Shown: positions 15,996-25,268 of the stretch, piece by piece
How positions within the stretch are numbered: the first letter of the stretch is position 1
How the letters are laid out: each line of letters starts with the position of its first letter
NCBI GenBank assembly: GCA_016868455.1
Contig: VGGV01000020.1
Location: 1-39,415 of the forward strand
Source of the DNA: Bacteroidota bacterium
Lineage (GTDB): Bacteria > Bacteroidota > Bacteroidia > Chitinophagales > Chitinophagaceae
Direction: 5' to 3'
Length of the DNA: 39,415 nt
Translations under genes and position numbers: made by a program
The notes under the pieces: model-generated
The model's database searches: none
What the model saw: the letters and a program-made list of their open reading frames with translations, nothing else
What the model was told of the DNA's origin: nothing

Positions 15996-17127
15996 ACAAA
16001 TTCCCCCTTTCTGCCTGTTCTCTTTCAATGGCTTCGAACAGGGCTTTAAAATTCCCCTTCCCAAAGCTTTTGGCGCCTTTACGTTGTATGATTTCGAAAA
16101 ATAAAGTGGGCCTGTCCTCAACCGGTTTGGTAAACAACTGAAGTAAATATCCTTCATCATCCCGGTCAACGAGGATGCCGAGTTCCTTTAGTGGCGCCAG
16201 GTCTTCCTCTATATGTCCCACCCTGTCAAGCAGATCATCGTAATAGGTTGATGGCACCTGCAGGAACTCCACTCCCCGGTTTCTCAGTTCTGTTACGGTG
16301 TGTACAATGTTATGGGTGGCCATGGCCACATGCTGGCAGCCTTCGCCGTTGTAAAATTCAAGATACTCCTCCACTTGGCTTTTCTTTTTTCCTTCTGCCG
16401 GCTCGTTGATAGGGAATTTTACATACCCGTTGCCATTACTCATCACCTTACTCATCAGCGCCGAGTATTCGGTGGAAATATCCTTATCATCAAAGGAAAG
16501 AATATTGCGGAAACCCATCACCTCTTCATAAAATTGCACCCGGGGATTCATCTGGTTCCAGCCCACATTGCCCACGCAGTGATCCACATATAACAAGCCA
16601 GTTTCTGCCGGTTTAAAATAAGGATTGTTCCATGCCCGGTAACCCGGTATAAAAGGCCCGCTGTAATTTTCCCTTTCTACAAAAATGTGCACCGTATCCC
16701 CATAGGTATGAATGCCGCTGAGTACCACTTCGCCGTCTTTGTCGGTCAGGCGCTGCGGTTCCATATATGATTTACCGCCCCGCTTTGTTGTTTCCTGCCA
16801 GGCGCTGGTGGCATCATCCACTTTTAATGCAAGCACTTTAACCCCGTCGCCATGTTTGTAAATATGATCGGCCATTTCGTTATTCGGGCGGATGGGGGTA
16901 GTAAGTACAAGGGTCAGTTTATTTTGCCTTACGGCATAGCTGGCTCTGTCCTTTACACCGGTTTCGGGCCCGGCATAGGCCAGGGCCTGAAAACCGAAGG
17001 CGCTCATATAATAATGAGCGGCCTGTTTGGCATTGCCCACATAGAATTCCACATAATCGGTTCCCTGCAAGGGGAGAAAATCGGTTTGAGTATCCTGAAG
17101 TTTTTTCTGAAGTGTTTCTGTCGTCAT
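15994..17127 (-). CDS. hppD: 4-hydroxyphenylpyruvate dioxygenase
   Basis: HppD is a non-haem Fe(II) dioxygenase that turns 4-hydroxyphenylpyruvate into homogentisate in tyrosine degradation. Length 377 is typical. The three iron ligands are in GLLYVDHCVGNV (His), GCQHVAMATHNIV (His) and TLFFEIIQRKG (Glu). The C-terminal helix KGAKSFGKGNFKALFEAIER, which gates the active site, is complete. No homogentisate dioxygenase gene is nearby. It is divergent from purK across a 214-bp gap that contains an exact minus-strand -7 box, giving a leader of about 145 nt with some inverted-repeat structure (17205-17235). Confidence 0.97.
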   Translation of the reverse strand: MTTETLQKKLQDTQTDFLPLQGTDYVEFYVGNAKQAAHYYMSAFGFQALAYAGPETGVKDRASYAVRQNKLTLVLTTPIRPNNEMADHIYKHGDGVKVLALKVDDATSAWQETTKRGGKSYMEPQRLTDKDGEVVLSGIHTYGDTVHIFVERENYSGPFIPGYRAWNNPYFKPAETGLLYVDHCVGNVGWNQMNPRVQFYEEVMGFRNILSFDDKDISTEYSALMSKVMSNGNGYVKFPINEPAEGKKKSQVEEYLEFYNGEGCQHVAMATHNIVHTVTELRNRGVEFLQVPSTYYDDLLDRVGHIEEDLAPLKELGILVDRDDEGYLLQLFTKPVEDRPTLFFEIIQRKGAKSFGKGNFKALFEAIEREQAERGNL

Positions 17128-17277
17128 GATTTTGAAATTTTAGAAATGAAAATTCACCAATTCTTAAAGTTTTCATTCAAAATCAAATATGGTCCATGGC
17201 CAGCGTTTCCATCAGCAGGCTGAAACCGCAGCGTTCATCGGTAAAAAGTTTATGTGGGTAATCAGGCAACATGCATA

Positions 17278-17285
17278 CAAAGGTA
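17278..17285 (-). promoter_or_regulatory. Promoter -7 box of hppD
   Basis: On the minus strand this reads TACCTTTG, an exact TAnnTTTG match, about 150 bp upstream of the hppD ATG. It implies a long untranslated leader. Confidence 0.45.
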
Positions 17286-17329
17286 GAAAATCATTGCCAA
17301 CATTAATATACTCTCTGATGTATGTTATT

Positions 17330-17337
17330 TACTTTTG
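17330..17337 (+). promoter_or_regulatory. Promoter -7 box of purK
   Basis: TACTTTTG, an exact match, ends only 4 bases before the purK ATG. The transcript would therefore start at or next to the initiation codon (leaderless). Confidence 0.6.
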
Positions 17338-17341
17338 CGCC

Positions 17342-18481
17342 ATGTTAAATTCCCCGGCTCAGCTCAGGGCGGGCATCCTCGGCGGGGGTCAGCTCGGCAG
17401 AATGCTCTTACAGGCAGCAGCCAACTATCCCGTAATAACCTATGTGATGGAAAATGACAATGAATGCCCGGCTGCCCACCTCTGCCATCATTTTACCAAA
17501 GGCGATATAAAAAATTTTGAGGCTGTTTACAATTTTGGGAAAGGACTGGATGCTGTTACCATCGAAATTGAAAATGTGAATGCGGATGCCCTGGAAAAAT
17601 TAGAAGCCGAAGGGGTGAAAGTATACCCAAAACCTGCAGTATTAAAGACTATAAAAAATAAAATTTTTCAAAAGCAGTATTACCACAAGCATCTGATACC
17701 TACTGCAGAATTCATTGTTACGCATGACCAGGCCGAATTGCTGCGGCAGGAAAAATTTTTGCCGGCTGTTCATAAACTCGGGGAAGGCGGCTACGATGGC
17801 CGCGGGGTGGAGATCATTCAATCAATCGAGGATGTGGAAAAGGGATTTAACGCACCCGCAGTACTGGAAAAACTGATCCCTATTAAAAAAGAAATAGCCC
17901 AGATGGTGGCGGTCAATGCGGCAGGTGAAACCGTCCTTTACCCGCCGGTGGAAATGCTGTTTGATCCGTTGCTTAACTTACTGGATTACCAGCTTTGCCC
18001 CGCAGAGCTTAATACGCAAACCCTGTACAAGGTTGAAGCTATTGCATTGGCAGTTGTAAAAAACTTTCAATCACCGGGCATTTTTGCCGTTGAAATGTTT
18101 GTGAACAAGAACGATGACGTGTTTGTAAACGAAACGGCGCCCCGGGTGCACAACAGCGGACACCACACCATTGAAGCACATTACAGCTCTCAGTTTGATA
18201 TGCTCTGGAGAATCCTGCTGGGTTACCCATTGGGCAATGCGGATGCTATTCTGCCTTCCATTATGGTCAATATCATCGGCGCTGAAGGCTGCAGCGGGCC
18301 GGTGAAATATGAAGGCCTTGATGAAGTGCTGAAAATGGATAATGCATTCGTACATCTTTACGGTAAAAAAGAAACAAGACCCGGCCGGAAAATGGGCCAT
18401 GTCACCATAATCAGTTCCGAAAAACTGGATTTATTGCATAAGTCCAACCGGGTAAAACATACACTCATCCCCAAATCCTGA
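17342..18481 (+). CDS. purK: N5-carboxyaminoimidazole ribonucleotide synthase PurK
   Basis: PurK is an ATP-grasp enzyme that makes N5-CAIR from AIR, bicarbonate and ATP in de novo purine synthesis; PurE then rearranges the product. The N-terminal GILGGGQLGRMLLQAA motif follows the start after 11 residues. Other marks are KLGEGGYDGRGVEII and the metal/ATP site FVNETAPRVHNSGHHTIEAH. The frame is open further upstream to 17189, but the motif position and the promoter box 4 bp upstream point to the ATG at 17342 (379 residues). purE lies 5.8 kb downstream on the same strand, with an RND efflux operon between them. Confidence 0.96.
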   Translation: MLNSPAQLRAGILGGGQLGRMLLQAAANYPVITYVMENDNECPAAHLCHHFTKGDIKNFEAVYNFGKGLDAVTIEIENVNADALEKLEAEGVKVYPKPAVLKTIKNKIFQKQYYHKHLIPTAEFIVTHDQAELLRQEKFLPAVHKLGEGGYDGRGVEIIQSIEDVEKGFNAPAVLEKLIPIKKEIAQMVAVNAAGETVLYPPVEMLFDPLLNLLDYQLCPAELNTQTLYKVEAIALAVVKNFQSPGIFAVEMFVNKNDDVFVNETAPRVHNSGHHTIEAHYSSQFDMLWRILLGYPLGNADAILPSIMVNIIGAEGCSGPVKYEGLDEVLKMDNAFVHLYGKKETRPGRKMGHVTIISSEKLDLLHKSNRVKHTLIPKS

Positions 18482-18561
18482 CCAGTGCTGTAAAAGCTGC
18501 CTGAAGTCAACAGCACTACGCCAAAAAGGCTTTATTTTAGCGCATTAAACAGGCATATACC

Positions 18562-19671
18562 GTGAAGTTTTATTTAAAGTTTCTCGTTACAGGTTTTATT
18601 GTTTTTTTATCTTCCTGCGGTGGCAATGATAAAAAAAGCAACGGACAGCCTGCACCGGGCGGCCTTCAAAAACAGCCTCCGCTGGCTGTAGAGGCCATGA
18701 TCGTTTCTTCCAAAGTATTAAATACTGACATTGAAGTACCGGGCTCTTTGCTGGCCAATGAATCCACAGAGATACATCCCGAAGTTTCCGGCCGGCTGGT
18801 TTTGCTGAATGTACGGGAAGGCGCTATGGTAGGTAAAGGAACTTTGCTTGCCAAATTATACGATGGCGATTTACAGGCACAGCTTCAGAAACTGGAAGTA
18901 CAACTTAAAAAATCTGAAATACAGCTTAAGATTGCTGAACAAAATGAGCAAAGGTCATCAAAGCTTTTGCAAATACAAGGCATCAGCCAGCAGGATTATG
19001 ATATGAGTGTGCTGCAGGTAAATAATATCAGGGCAGATATAGGGATCATAAATGCTGAGATGGGAGCCATAAGGGCCAATAGGACCAAATTAAATATTTA
19101 TGCCCCCTACAGCGGAAAACTGGGATTAAAAAATGTGAGTCCCGGCGCTTTTGTTACACCCAGCACCATCATCACTACCATCAGCCAGGTAAACCAGCTC
19201 AAATTGCAATTCAATGTACCTGAAAAATATGGTGCCCTGGTGCAGAAAGGACAGACGGTTGACTTTACCGTGGACGGAAGTAATAAAAATTTTACTGCAT
19301 CGGTTTTGGCAACAGAAGATGCCGTGGAAGAAACCACCCGGAGCCTTGCTGTGAGAGCCCTGGTAAAGGAAAATGACCCTGTACTGATACCCGGTGCATT
19401 TGCCAGAATTAAAATTGTGCTCGGCAAAAATGAAGAAGCGCTGATGATACCCAATAATTCCATTGTACCACAGGGAAGAAAAAAACTTGTATATCTGTAT
19501 AAAAACAATAAAGCCGTATCTGCAGAAGTTACAACCGGCGTAAGGGACTCAAGTAATATCCAGGTTTTAACCGGGTTGAATAAAGGGGATACAGTGATTA
19601 CTACAGGTTTGTTGTTTCTGAAACCGGATAGTGAGGTGAAACTGACGAAAGTGAATCCCCAAACCCCATAA
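18562..19671 (+). CDS. RND efflux periplasmic adaptor (membrane fusion) lipoprotein
   Basis: A 369-residue AcrA/MexA-type adaptor that connects the inner-membrane pump to the outer-membrane channel. The GTG start gives a lipoprotein signal (FLVTGFIVFLSSCGG, lipobox LSSC). The halves of the lipoyl domain flank a coiled coil (about residues 90-165: STEIHPEVSGRLVLLNVREG, then LQAQLQKLEVQLKKSEIQLK, and NIYAPYSGKLGLKNVSPGAF). The beta-barrel part has the usual IPGAFARIKIVLGK. It is the first gene of the tripartite operon with the permease and TolC. The transported compound cannot be told from sequence. Confidence 0.93.
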   Translation: MKFYLKFLVTGFIVFLSSCGGNDKKSNGQPAPGGLQKQPPLAVEAMIVSSKVLNTDIEVPGSLLANESTEIHPEVSGRLVLLNVREGAMVGKGTLLAKLYDGDLQAQLQKLEVQLKKSEIQLKIAEQNEQRSSKLLQIQGISQQDYDMSVLQVNNIRADIGIINAEMGAIRANRTKLNIYAPYSGKLGLKNVSPGAFVTPSTIITTISQVNQLKLQFNVPEKYGALVQKGQTVDFTVDGSNKNFTASVLATEDAVEETTRSLAVRALVKENDPVLIPGAFARIKIVLGKNEEALMIPNNSIVPQGRKKLVYLYKNNKAVSAEVTTGVRDSSNIQVLTGLNKGDTVITTGLLFLKPDSEVKLTKVNPQTP

Positions 19672-19743
19672 AGCATTTTGGGAATCATAAAAACAGAAGC
19701 GATAAAGAAATAAATGTTGAACAGATGAACAAAGAATGTTGAA

Positions 19744-19782
19744 CCTGCCTGCCTACCTCCGGTAGGTAAACCGGCAGGCAGG
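19744..19782. repeat. Intergenic palindromic repeat in the RND operon
   Basis: CCTGCCTGCC (19744-19753) and GGCAGGCAGG (19773-19782) form a perfect 10-bp inverted repeat with a smaller hairpin (ACCT/AGGT) inside the loop. It uses the same words as the palindrome in tilS. As RNA it would be a strong hairpin between the adaptor and permease genes and could lower read-through or stabilise the upstream message. Confidence 0.8.
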
Positions 19783-19839
19783 TGATTAAGTATAATACTA
19801 CGGCGTTTATCATTCCATGTTCAGTATTCGATATTCAAA

Positions 19840-22800
19840 ATGAATCTATCGGAGTTAAGTTTAAAACGTCCCGTCTTTGCAATGGTTTGCTCCATTGTGA
19901 TTATCATCTTTGGGGCTATCGGTTATAAATTTTTAGGGGTAAGGGAATACCCTGCCATTGACCCTGCCGTTATCAATGTCCGCACTTCGTATGTGGGAGC
20001 CAGCGCTGAAATCATCGAACAGCAGATTACCGAGCCGCTGGAAAAAGCCATTAATGGTGTGCAGGGAGTAAAAAACATCACCTCCAACAGTTCACAGGGT
20101 TCCAGCAGTATTACCGTGGAATTTGAACTGAACGTTGACCTCGAAAAAGCCGCCAATGATGTACGGGATAAAGTGTCGCAGGCCATTGGTAACCTGCCGC
20201 AGGATATTGATGCCCTTCCAATCGTAACCAAGGCCGATTCTGATTCGGATCCTATCATATTTCTGCAGATTCAAAGCCAGCGGAAAGGGCTGATGGAGCT
20301 TACTGATTTTGCTGAAAATGTGGTGCAGGAACGATTACAGACCATTTCCGGCGTAAGTTCCGTCAATGTTTTTGGGCGGCGTTACTCCATGCGGCTGTGG
20401 ATTGATCCTGCCAAACTCGGCGCTTATAAACTTACCATCAACGACATCCGGGCCGCATTGGACAGGGAAAACATAGAACTGCCCGGAGGAAAAATCCGGG
20501 GCAACACTACACAGCTGATTGTAAAAACCTATGGAAAGCTTACTACTGAAGACGATTTCAATAATCTGATAATCTGGGAAAGCGGAGAAGGGATTGTAAG
20601 GTTCAGGGATGTTGGCGAAGCCATGCTGGGACCGGATAATGAAGAAAGCGCCTCCAGGAAAAATAATGTCCCGTCGGTCAGCATGGGCTTAATCGCCCAG
20701 CCGGGCTCCAACCAGATCGATATTGCCGATGAAGTTTACAACAGGATAGAACAGATCAAAAAAGACATGCCCCCGGATATCATCCTTGAAGTGGGATACG
20801 ACCGGACACAGTTTGTAAAAAAAGCCATCAGCGAGGTAAAAGAAACACTGGCAATCGCCGTGGGCCTGGTAGTGCTTATCATTTTCCTGTTTTTCAGGGA
20901 ATGGAGCATTGCTTTGCGTCCGCTGATTGATATCCCTGTTTCCCTCATTGGCGCATTTTTTATCATGTACCTGATGGGATTTTCCATCAATGTACTTACG
21001 CTGCTCGCCATTGTTCTTGCCACCGGCCTTGTAGTGGATGACGGCATTGTGGTAACAGAAAACATTTTCAAGAAAATGGAACAGGGCATGAACAAGCATA
21101 AAGCTGCCCTTGAAGGTTCCAAAGAAATTTATTTTGCCGTAATCGCCACTTCACTCACACTGGCCATTGTTTTTTTGCCCATTATATTCCTGCAGGGCTT
21201 TGTGGGCCGGCTGTTCAGGGAGTTTGGTATCGTTCTCGCCGGTGCTGTTCTTATTTCGGCATTTGTTTCTCTTTCACTCACACCGGTGCTGAATATTTTT
21301 CTTACAAAAAAAGATCCGCATAAACATTCCTGGTTTTACCGGGTAACGGAACCTTGCTTTACCTGGCTTGAAAATTTTTACCGGCGGAGTTTGCAGGGTT
21401 TTATGGCTATAAGAATGACGGCGACTCCGGTAATTATCACCGCCTGCCTCGCTGCCATTTATTTTATCGGCAAAAAACTTCCTTCCGAACTGGCGCCGAT
21501 GGAAGACCGCAACCGTGTCCGCACCAGCATTACCGGACCTGAAGGCTCTGATTTTGATTTTACCGACCGGGTGAATTATGAAATCGCCCAGCAGTTGATT
21601 GACTCCATTCCTGAAAAATATGTAGTGCTTGCTTTTGCGCCTGGGTTCGGTGGTGGCGGCCCCAATGCTTCTTTCATCAGTATGGGCCTGGTGGATGCCG
21701 GTGAAAGAAAGCGTTCGCAGGACCAGGTGTCCCAGCAAATGAGCCGCATGTTCAGGAGGTATACCAATGTAAGAGTGTTTGCCATACAGGAGCAAACCAT
21801 CTCAGTGGGTTTGGGCGGCAGGGGTTCTTTCCCCGTTCAGTTCGTGTTGCAGAACCTGAATTTCGACAAACTGAAACAGGTGGTGCCGAAATTTATGGAA
21901 GAGGTTTCCAAAAGCCCCGTCTTCCAGGGGTTTGATGTGAACCTGAAGTTCAACCAGCCTGAATTACAGATAATAATTGATCGCTTAAAGGCCAACCAAC
22001 TTGGTGTTTCTGTATTGGATATCAGCAATACACTGCAACTTGCATTAAGCGGCCGCCGTTTTGGATATTTCATAAAAGACGGAAAACAATATCCCGTTAT
22101 CGGGCAGGTGGGCCGCAATGACCGGGACGATCCGCTTGACCTGAAATCTTTTTATGTAAGAAACAACCGGGGTGAACTGATACAGCTCGACAATGTGGTG
22201 AATATGGAAGAAAGCGCCAGCCCGCCCACCATCTTTCACTTTAACCGTTTCAAAAGCGCTACCATCCAGGCTGGCCTTGTCCCGGGCAAAACCATCGGCG
22301 ATGGAATTGATGAAATGAACCGCATTGCAAAAAACCTGTTAGATGAATCTTTTTCCACTTCGCTGAGCGGCGCATCCCGTGACTATGCAGAAAGTTCTTC
22401 CAACACTTCCTTTGCTTTCCTGCTGGCGCTGGTGCTGATATTTCTGGTGCTGGCTGCACAGTTTGAAAGTTTTATTGACCCGTTGATTATTATGGTTACC
22501 GTGCCGCTGGCATTGGCGGGGGCCGTACTGACATTAAAATTATTTGGCCAGACGCTGAATATTTTTTCACAGATCGGTATCATCATGCTGATTGGTCTTG
22601 TAACCAAAAACGGGATTCTGATTGTTGAATTTGCCAACCAGAAAAGAAGAAGGGGCGAAATGAAAATACCAGCCGCAATTGACGCAGCCGTGGCAAGGCT
22701 CCGGCCCATTTTAATGACAACACTGGCAACCACTTTAGGTGCATTGCCCATTGCACTGGCAATCGGTTCAGCCGGCAAAAGCCGGATACCGCTGGGTGTG

Positions 22801-22911
22801 GTGATCATCGGAGGTATGTTGTTTGCCCTAGTACTTACCTTGTACATTGTGCCGGCCATGTATTCGTTCATGTCATCCAAAAAAAGAGCAACGACAGATG
22901 AAGCCGCTTAG
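19840..22911 (+). CDS. RND efflux permease (AcrB/MexB-like)
   Basis: A 1023-residue inner-membrane proton/drug antiporter of the HAE1 type. It opens with MNLSELSLKRPVFAMVCSIV, the normal first helix. Conserved parts include AIDPAVINVRTSYVGASAEI (porter domain), the proton-relay helix with two acidic residues in LLAIVLATGLVVDDGIVVTE, and in the second half the segments MLIGLVTKNGILIVEFANQK and RPILMTTLATTLGALPIALA. A glycine-rich loop (FAPGFGGGGPNASFISMGLV) lies in the second porter domain. The gene overlaps tolC by 14 bp. Length and domain order are normal. The substrate is unknown. Confidence 0.96.
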   Translation: MNLSELSLKRPVFAMVCSIVIIIFGAIGYKFLGVREYPAIDPAVINVRTSYVGASAEIIEQQITEPLEKAINGVQGVKNITSNSSQGSSSITVEFELNVDLEKAANDVRDKVSQAIGNLPQDIDALPIVTKADSDSDPIIFLQIQSQRKGLMELTDFAENVVQERLQTISGVSSVNVFGRRYSMRLWIDPAKLGAYKLTINDIRAALDRENIELPGGKIRGNTTQLIVKTYGKLTTEDDFNNLIIWESGEGIVRFRDVGEAMLGPDNEESASRKNNVPSVSMGLIAQPGSNQIDIADEVYNRIEQIKKDMPPDIILEVGYDRTQFVKKAISEVKETLAIAVGLVVLIIFLFFREWSIALRPLIDIPVSLIGAFFIMYLMGFSINVLTLLAIVLATGLVVDDGIVVTENIFKKMEQGMNKHKAALEGSKEIYFAVIATSLTLAIVFLPIIFLQGFVGRLFREFGIVLAGAVLISAFVSLSLTPVLNIFLTKKDPHKHSWFYRVTEPCFTWLENFYRRSLQGFMAIRMTATPVIITACLAAIYFIGKKLPSELAPMEDRNRVRTSITGPEGSDFDFTDRVNYEIAQQLIDSIPEKYVVLAFAPGFGGGGPNASFISMGLVDAGERKRSQDQVSQQMSRMFRRYTNVRVFAIQEQTISVGLGGRGSFPVQFVLQNLNFDKLKQVVPKFMEEVSKSPVFQGFDVNLKFNQPELQIIIDRLKANQLGVSVLDISNTLQLALSGRRFGYFIKDGKQYPVIGQVGRNDRDDPLDLKSFYVRNNRGELIQLDNVVNMEESASPPTIFHFNRFKSATIQAGLVPGKTIGDGIDEMNRIAKNLLDESFSTSLSGASRDYAESSSNTSFAFLLALVLIFLVLAAQFESFIDPLIIMVTVPLALAGAVLTLKLFGQTLNIFSQIGIIMLIGLVTKNGILIVEFANQKRRRGEMKIPAAIDAAVARLRPILMTTLATTLGALPIALAIGSAGKSRIPLGVVIIGGMLFALVLTLYIVPAMYSFMSSKKRATTDEAA

Positions 22912-24208
22912 TTTATTTATCATATTATTTCCCTTGTTAACAAACGGGCAGAATAAAATACTGACGCTGGAAGAAGCCATTGCCACTGCTTTGCAAAATA
23001 ATTTTGACATCAGACTGTCAAAGAATGATTCCATGGTGGCTGCTCTTGATTATTCATTCCGCAATGCAGCATTTCTTCCCCGGCTGAATGCAAATGCTGC
23101 CGGTGTTTGGAACAACAATGCCCAAAAACAGCGGTTCAATGACGGCACTCAACGGGAACTGAACGATATCCAGTCCAACACATATAATTTGGGTGTGCAG
23201 CTGAACTGGACTTTATTTGACGGAATGAAGATGTTTGCCACAAGGGATAAAGCGAAGGAACTGGTTTCACTCGGCGAACTGGCAATTAAAAACCAAATCA
23301 TCAACACGGTGGCGGCTGTAATTACCAATTATTACAATATCGTTCGGCAAAAGCAGCAATTAAAAGCAGTGGAAGAGCAAATAGGATTAACCGGGGAACG
23401 GGCCAAACTGGCTCAATACAGGTTGGACATCGGAGTTGGCACAAAACCAGAAGTGTTGCAGAGCAAAGTAGACCTTAATGCCCAGAAGTCTGCACAATGG
23501 CAGCAGCAAACCCTGATTGCCCAACTGAAAGAACAACTTAACCAGGTTATGAATGTAACACAGGTTTCCCCGTATGATGTAAGCGATTCCATTCCGCTTA
23601 ACATGAATGTTTTATTGATAGATATAATGGGAGGTATTGAAAATGGCAATCCTGCACTCCAGATCGCCCGGAAGAATATCACCATTGCCGGCCTTACATT
23701 GAAGGAGAGAAAGGCAGAGCGTTTCCCGGTTATCAATTTTAACTCAGGCTACAGTTATGGCAGAAATAATAATAAAGCAACCGTCAACCCCTTTCAGCCG
23801 CTCTTCAGCCGTAATATTGGCCGTAATATCGGGATTACTGCTACCATCCCGATATTGAACAACTTTACGGTAAAACGCAACATCCGGCAGGCAGAACTTG
23901 ATATACAATATCAGCAACTGTTGTATGACAATCAGAAGTCCCTTCTTCAACTGAGTGTGCTTAATGCCTACTATGCATATGAACAGCAAAAGAAAACACT
24001 GGCACTGGAAGAAGAAAATATTTTGCTGGCCAAAGAAAATGTGGACATCATTTTCCAGGTGTATAAACTCGGCGCTACCCCTTATATCCAGCTCCGCGAA
24101 GCGCAAAAAAGCCTCGAAGACGCTTACAACCGCTTAATCGCCGCAAGGTACAATACCAAACTGGCGGAAACAGAATTATTAAGGTTAAAAGGAGATTTGG
24201 TGAAGTAG
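22898..24208 (+). CDS. TolC-family outer-membrane efflux protein
   Basis: A 436-residue outer-membrane channel with a signal peptide (MKPLSLFIILFPLLTNGQ). It shows the two-fold repeat of TolC proteins: ILTLEEAIATALQNNFDIRL and LNWTLFDGMKMFATRDKAKE in the first half, then RNIGITATIPILNNFTVKRN and LGATPYIQLREAQKSLEDAY in the second. The start at 22898 was chosen because residues upstream of it overlap the end of the permease and do not look like a signal peptide. It closes the RND operon. purE starts 52 bp later with its own promoter box. Confidence 0.94.
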   Translation: MKPLSLFIILFPLLTNGQNKILTLEEAIATALQNNFDIRLSKNDSMVAALDYSFRNAAFLPRLNANAAGVWNNNAQKQRFNDGTQRELNDIQSNTYNLGVQLNWTLFDGMKMFATRDKAKELVSLGELAIKNQIINTVAAVITNYYNIVRQKQQLKAVEEQIGLTGERAKLAQYRLDIGVGTKPEVLQSKVDLNAQKSAQWQQQTLIAQLKEQLNQVMNVTQVSPYDVSDSIPLNMNVLLIDIMGGIENGNPALQIARKNITIAGLTLKERKAERFPVINFNSGYSYGRNNNKATVNPFQPLFSRNIGRNIGITATIPILNNFTVKRNIRQAELDIQYQQLLYDNQKSLLQLSVLNAYYAYEQQKKTLALEEENILLAKENVDIIFQVYKLGATPYIQLREAQKSLEDAYNRLIAARYNTKLAETELLRLKGDLVK

Positions 24209-24237
24209 ATTCTTGCTGCATGTTGCTGGTTTCTCGT

Positions 24238-24245
24238 TACTTTTG
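24238..24245 (+). promoter_or_regulatory. Promoter -7 box of purE
   Basis: TACTTTTG, an exact match, ends 15 bases before the purE ATG. It argues for the start at 24261 rather than the in-frame TTG at 24213, because that TTG would lie upstream of the transcript start. Confidence 0.6.
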
Positions 24246-24260
24246 AATATAATTTCTCCA

Positions 24261-24773
24261 ATGAACCCACTTGTTGGCATCATCATGGGCAGCGACAGCG
24301 ACCTGCATGTTATGCAGGCGGCTGCAGATATTCTCAGACAGTTTGACATACCGCATGAGGTAACCGTTGTGTCGGCCCACCGCTCCCCGCACCGCATGAT
24401 TGAGTATGCCCAAAAAGCAAAAGAAAGAGGCCTCAAAGTAATTATTGCCGGTGCCGGCGGCGCCGCACACCTTCCCGGCATGGTGGCATCTGTAACTACA
24501 CTGCCGGTAATAGGCGTTCCCATCAAATCATCCAACTCCATTGACGGCTGGGACTCTGTTCTATCCATTCTTCAAATGCCCAACGGGGTACCGGTAGCCA
24601 CTGTCGCATTGAATGCAGCAAAAAATGCAGGTATCCTGGCTGCTGAAATTCTCGGCACGGCCGATGAAAAAATATCCCTTACCGTCTCTCATTACAAAAA
24701 ATCACTGAACAATGAAGTGATTGAAAAGGTGGAAAAGCTGAAGAAAGAAGGATGGGAGAATAAGTTTGACTGA
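24261..24773 (+). CDS. purE: N5-carboxyaminoimidazole ribonucleotide mutase PurE
   Basis: PurE (class I) converts N5-CAIR, the product of PurK, into CAIR. The 170-residue protein has the substrate-binding GIIMGSDSDLHVMQAA at the N-terminus, VVSAHRSPHRMIEYA, and the phosphate-loop region IIAGAGGAAHLPGMVASVTT. PVIGVPIKSSNSIDGWDSVL and MPNGVPVATVALN are typical of the bacterial octameric enzyme. An adjacent purK would be expected in many bacteria; here the two are split by the RND operon but keep the same direction. Confidence 0.96.
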   Translation: MNPLVGIIMGSDSDLHVMQAAADILRQFDIPHEVTVVSAHRSPHRMIEYAQKAKERGLKVIIAGAGGAAHLPGMVASVTTLPVIGVPIKSSNSIDGWDSVLSILQMPNGVPVATVALNAAKNAGILAAEILGTADEKISLTVSHYKKSLNNEVIEKVEKLKKEGWENKFD

Positions 24774-24800
24774 TTTTGTAAATAATATAAAAATTTGTTT

Positions 24801-24840
24801 GAACCACATAGGCACAATAGAAACATAGGTTAACACATAG
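24801..24840 (+). repeat. Left terminal inverted repeat
   Basis: The 40 bases are made of cacatag-type words (accacatagg, aacatagg, acacatag). They match the complement of 25269-25307 with a one-base length difference. Confidence 0.8.
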
Positions 24841-24845
24841 AATAT

Positions 24846-25262
24846 ATGAGATTAACAAAAAGGTATTTAGATGAGTTAACTTATAAAGTTATTGGATGTG
24901 CCATTGAAGTGCATAAACATCTTGGTCCCGGCCTAATAGAAAGTGTTTATGAGAAATGCTTTCTAAAAGAGCTGACCCTTAGAGGCATTGCATTCAAAAA
25001 CCAATTCTGGGTTCCGGTACGATATAAAGAACTTGAATTAGACGCCGAATAACGGCTGAATGTTTTAGTGGAAGACATTTTATGTGTCGAACTTAAGGCA
25101 CTAGAAGGACTCTTGCCGGTACATGAAGCAATTTTGCTTTCTTATATGCAAATGCTTGGGAAACCAAAGGGAATAATAATAAATTTCCATTGTACCAATA
25201 TTTTCAAAGAAGGTCAAAGAACCCTTGTTAATAATTTATTTTCAATGCTGCCTGCCGAATAA
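24846..25262 (+). pseudogene. GxxExxY family protein with an internal stop codon
   Basis: The frame encodes a protein of the GxxExxY family (named for the motif seen here as GPGLIESVY), about 138 residues. The first part reads TYKVIGCAIEVHKHLGPGLI, then ESVYEKCFLKELTLRG. A TAA at 25050-25052 interrupts the conserved LDAEYRLDVLVED-like stretch where a tyrosine codon (TAT/TAC) is expected. After it the same frame continues with RLNVLVEDILCVELKALEGL and ends FSMLPAE. The family has been linked to a PD-(D/E)XK nuclease-like fold, but its role is unknown. A one-base nonsense mutation or sequence error separates this from an intact gene. Confidence 0.85.
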
Positions 25263-25268
25263 GAAAAT

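Noticed and set aside
17189-17341. N-terminal extension of purK
   Set aside because: The conserved GILGGGQLGRM motif and a promoter box at 17330-17337 place the start at 17342; the extension would lie upstream of the transcript start.
19107-19688. 193-codon open frame on the minus strand
   Set aside because: It lies wholly opposite the RND adaptor gene, has no family features, and its length is explained by the codon use of the real gene.
24213-24260. TTG start adding 16 residues to PurE
   Set aside because: The promoter box at 24238-24245 lies inside this stretch, and the family begins right at MNPLVGIIMGSDSD.
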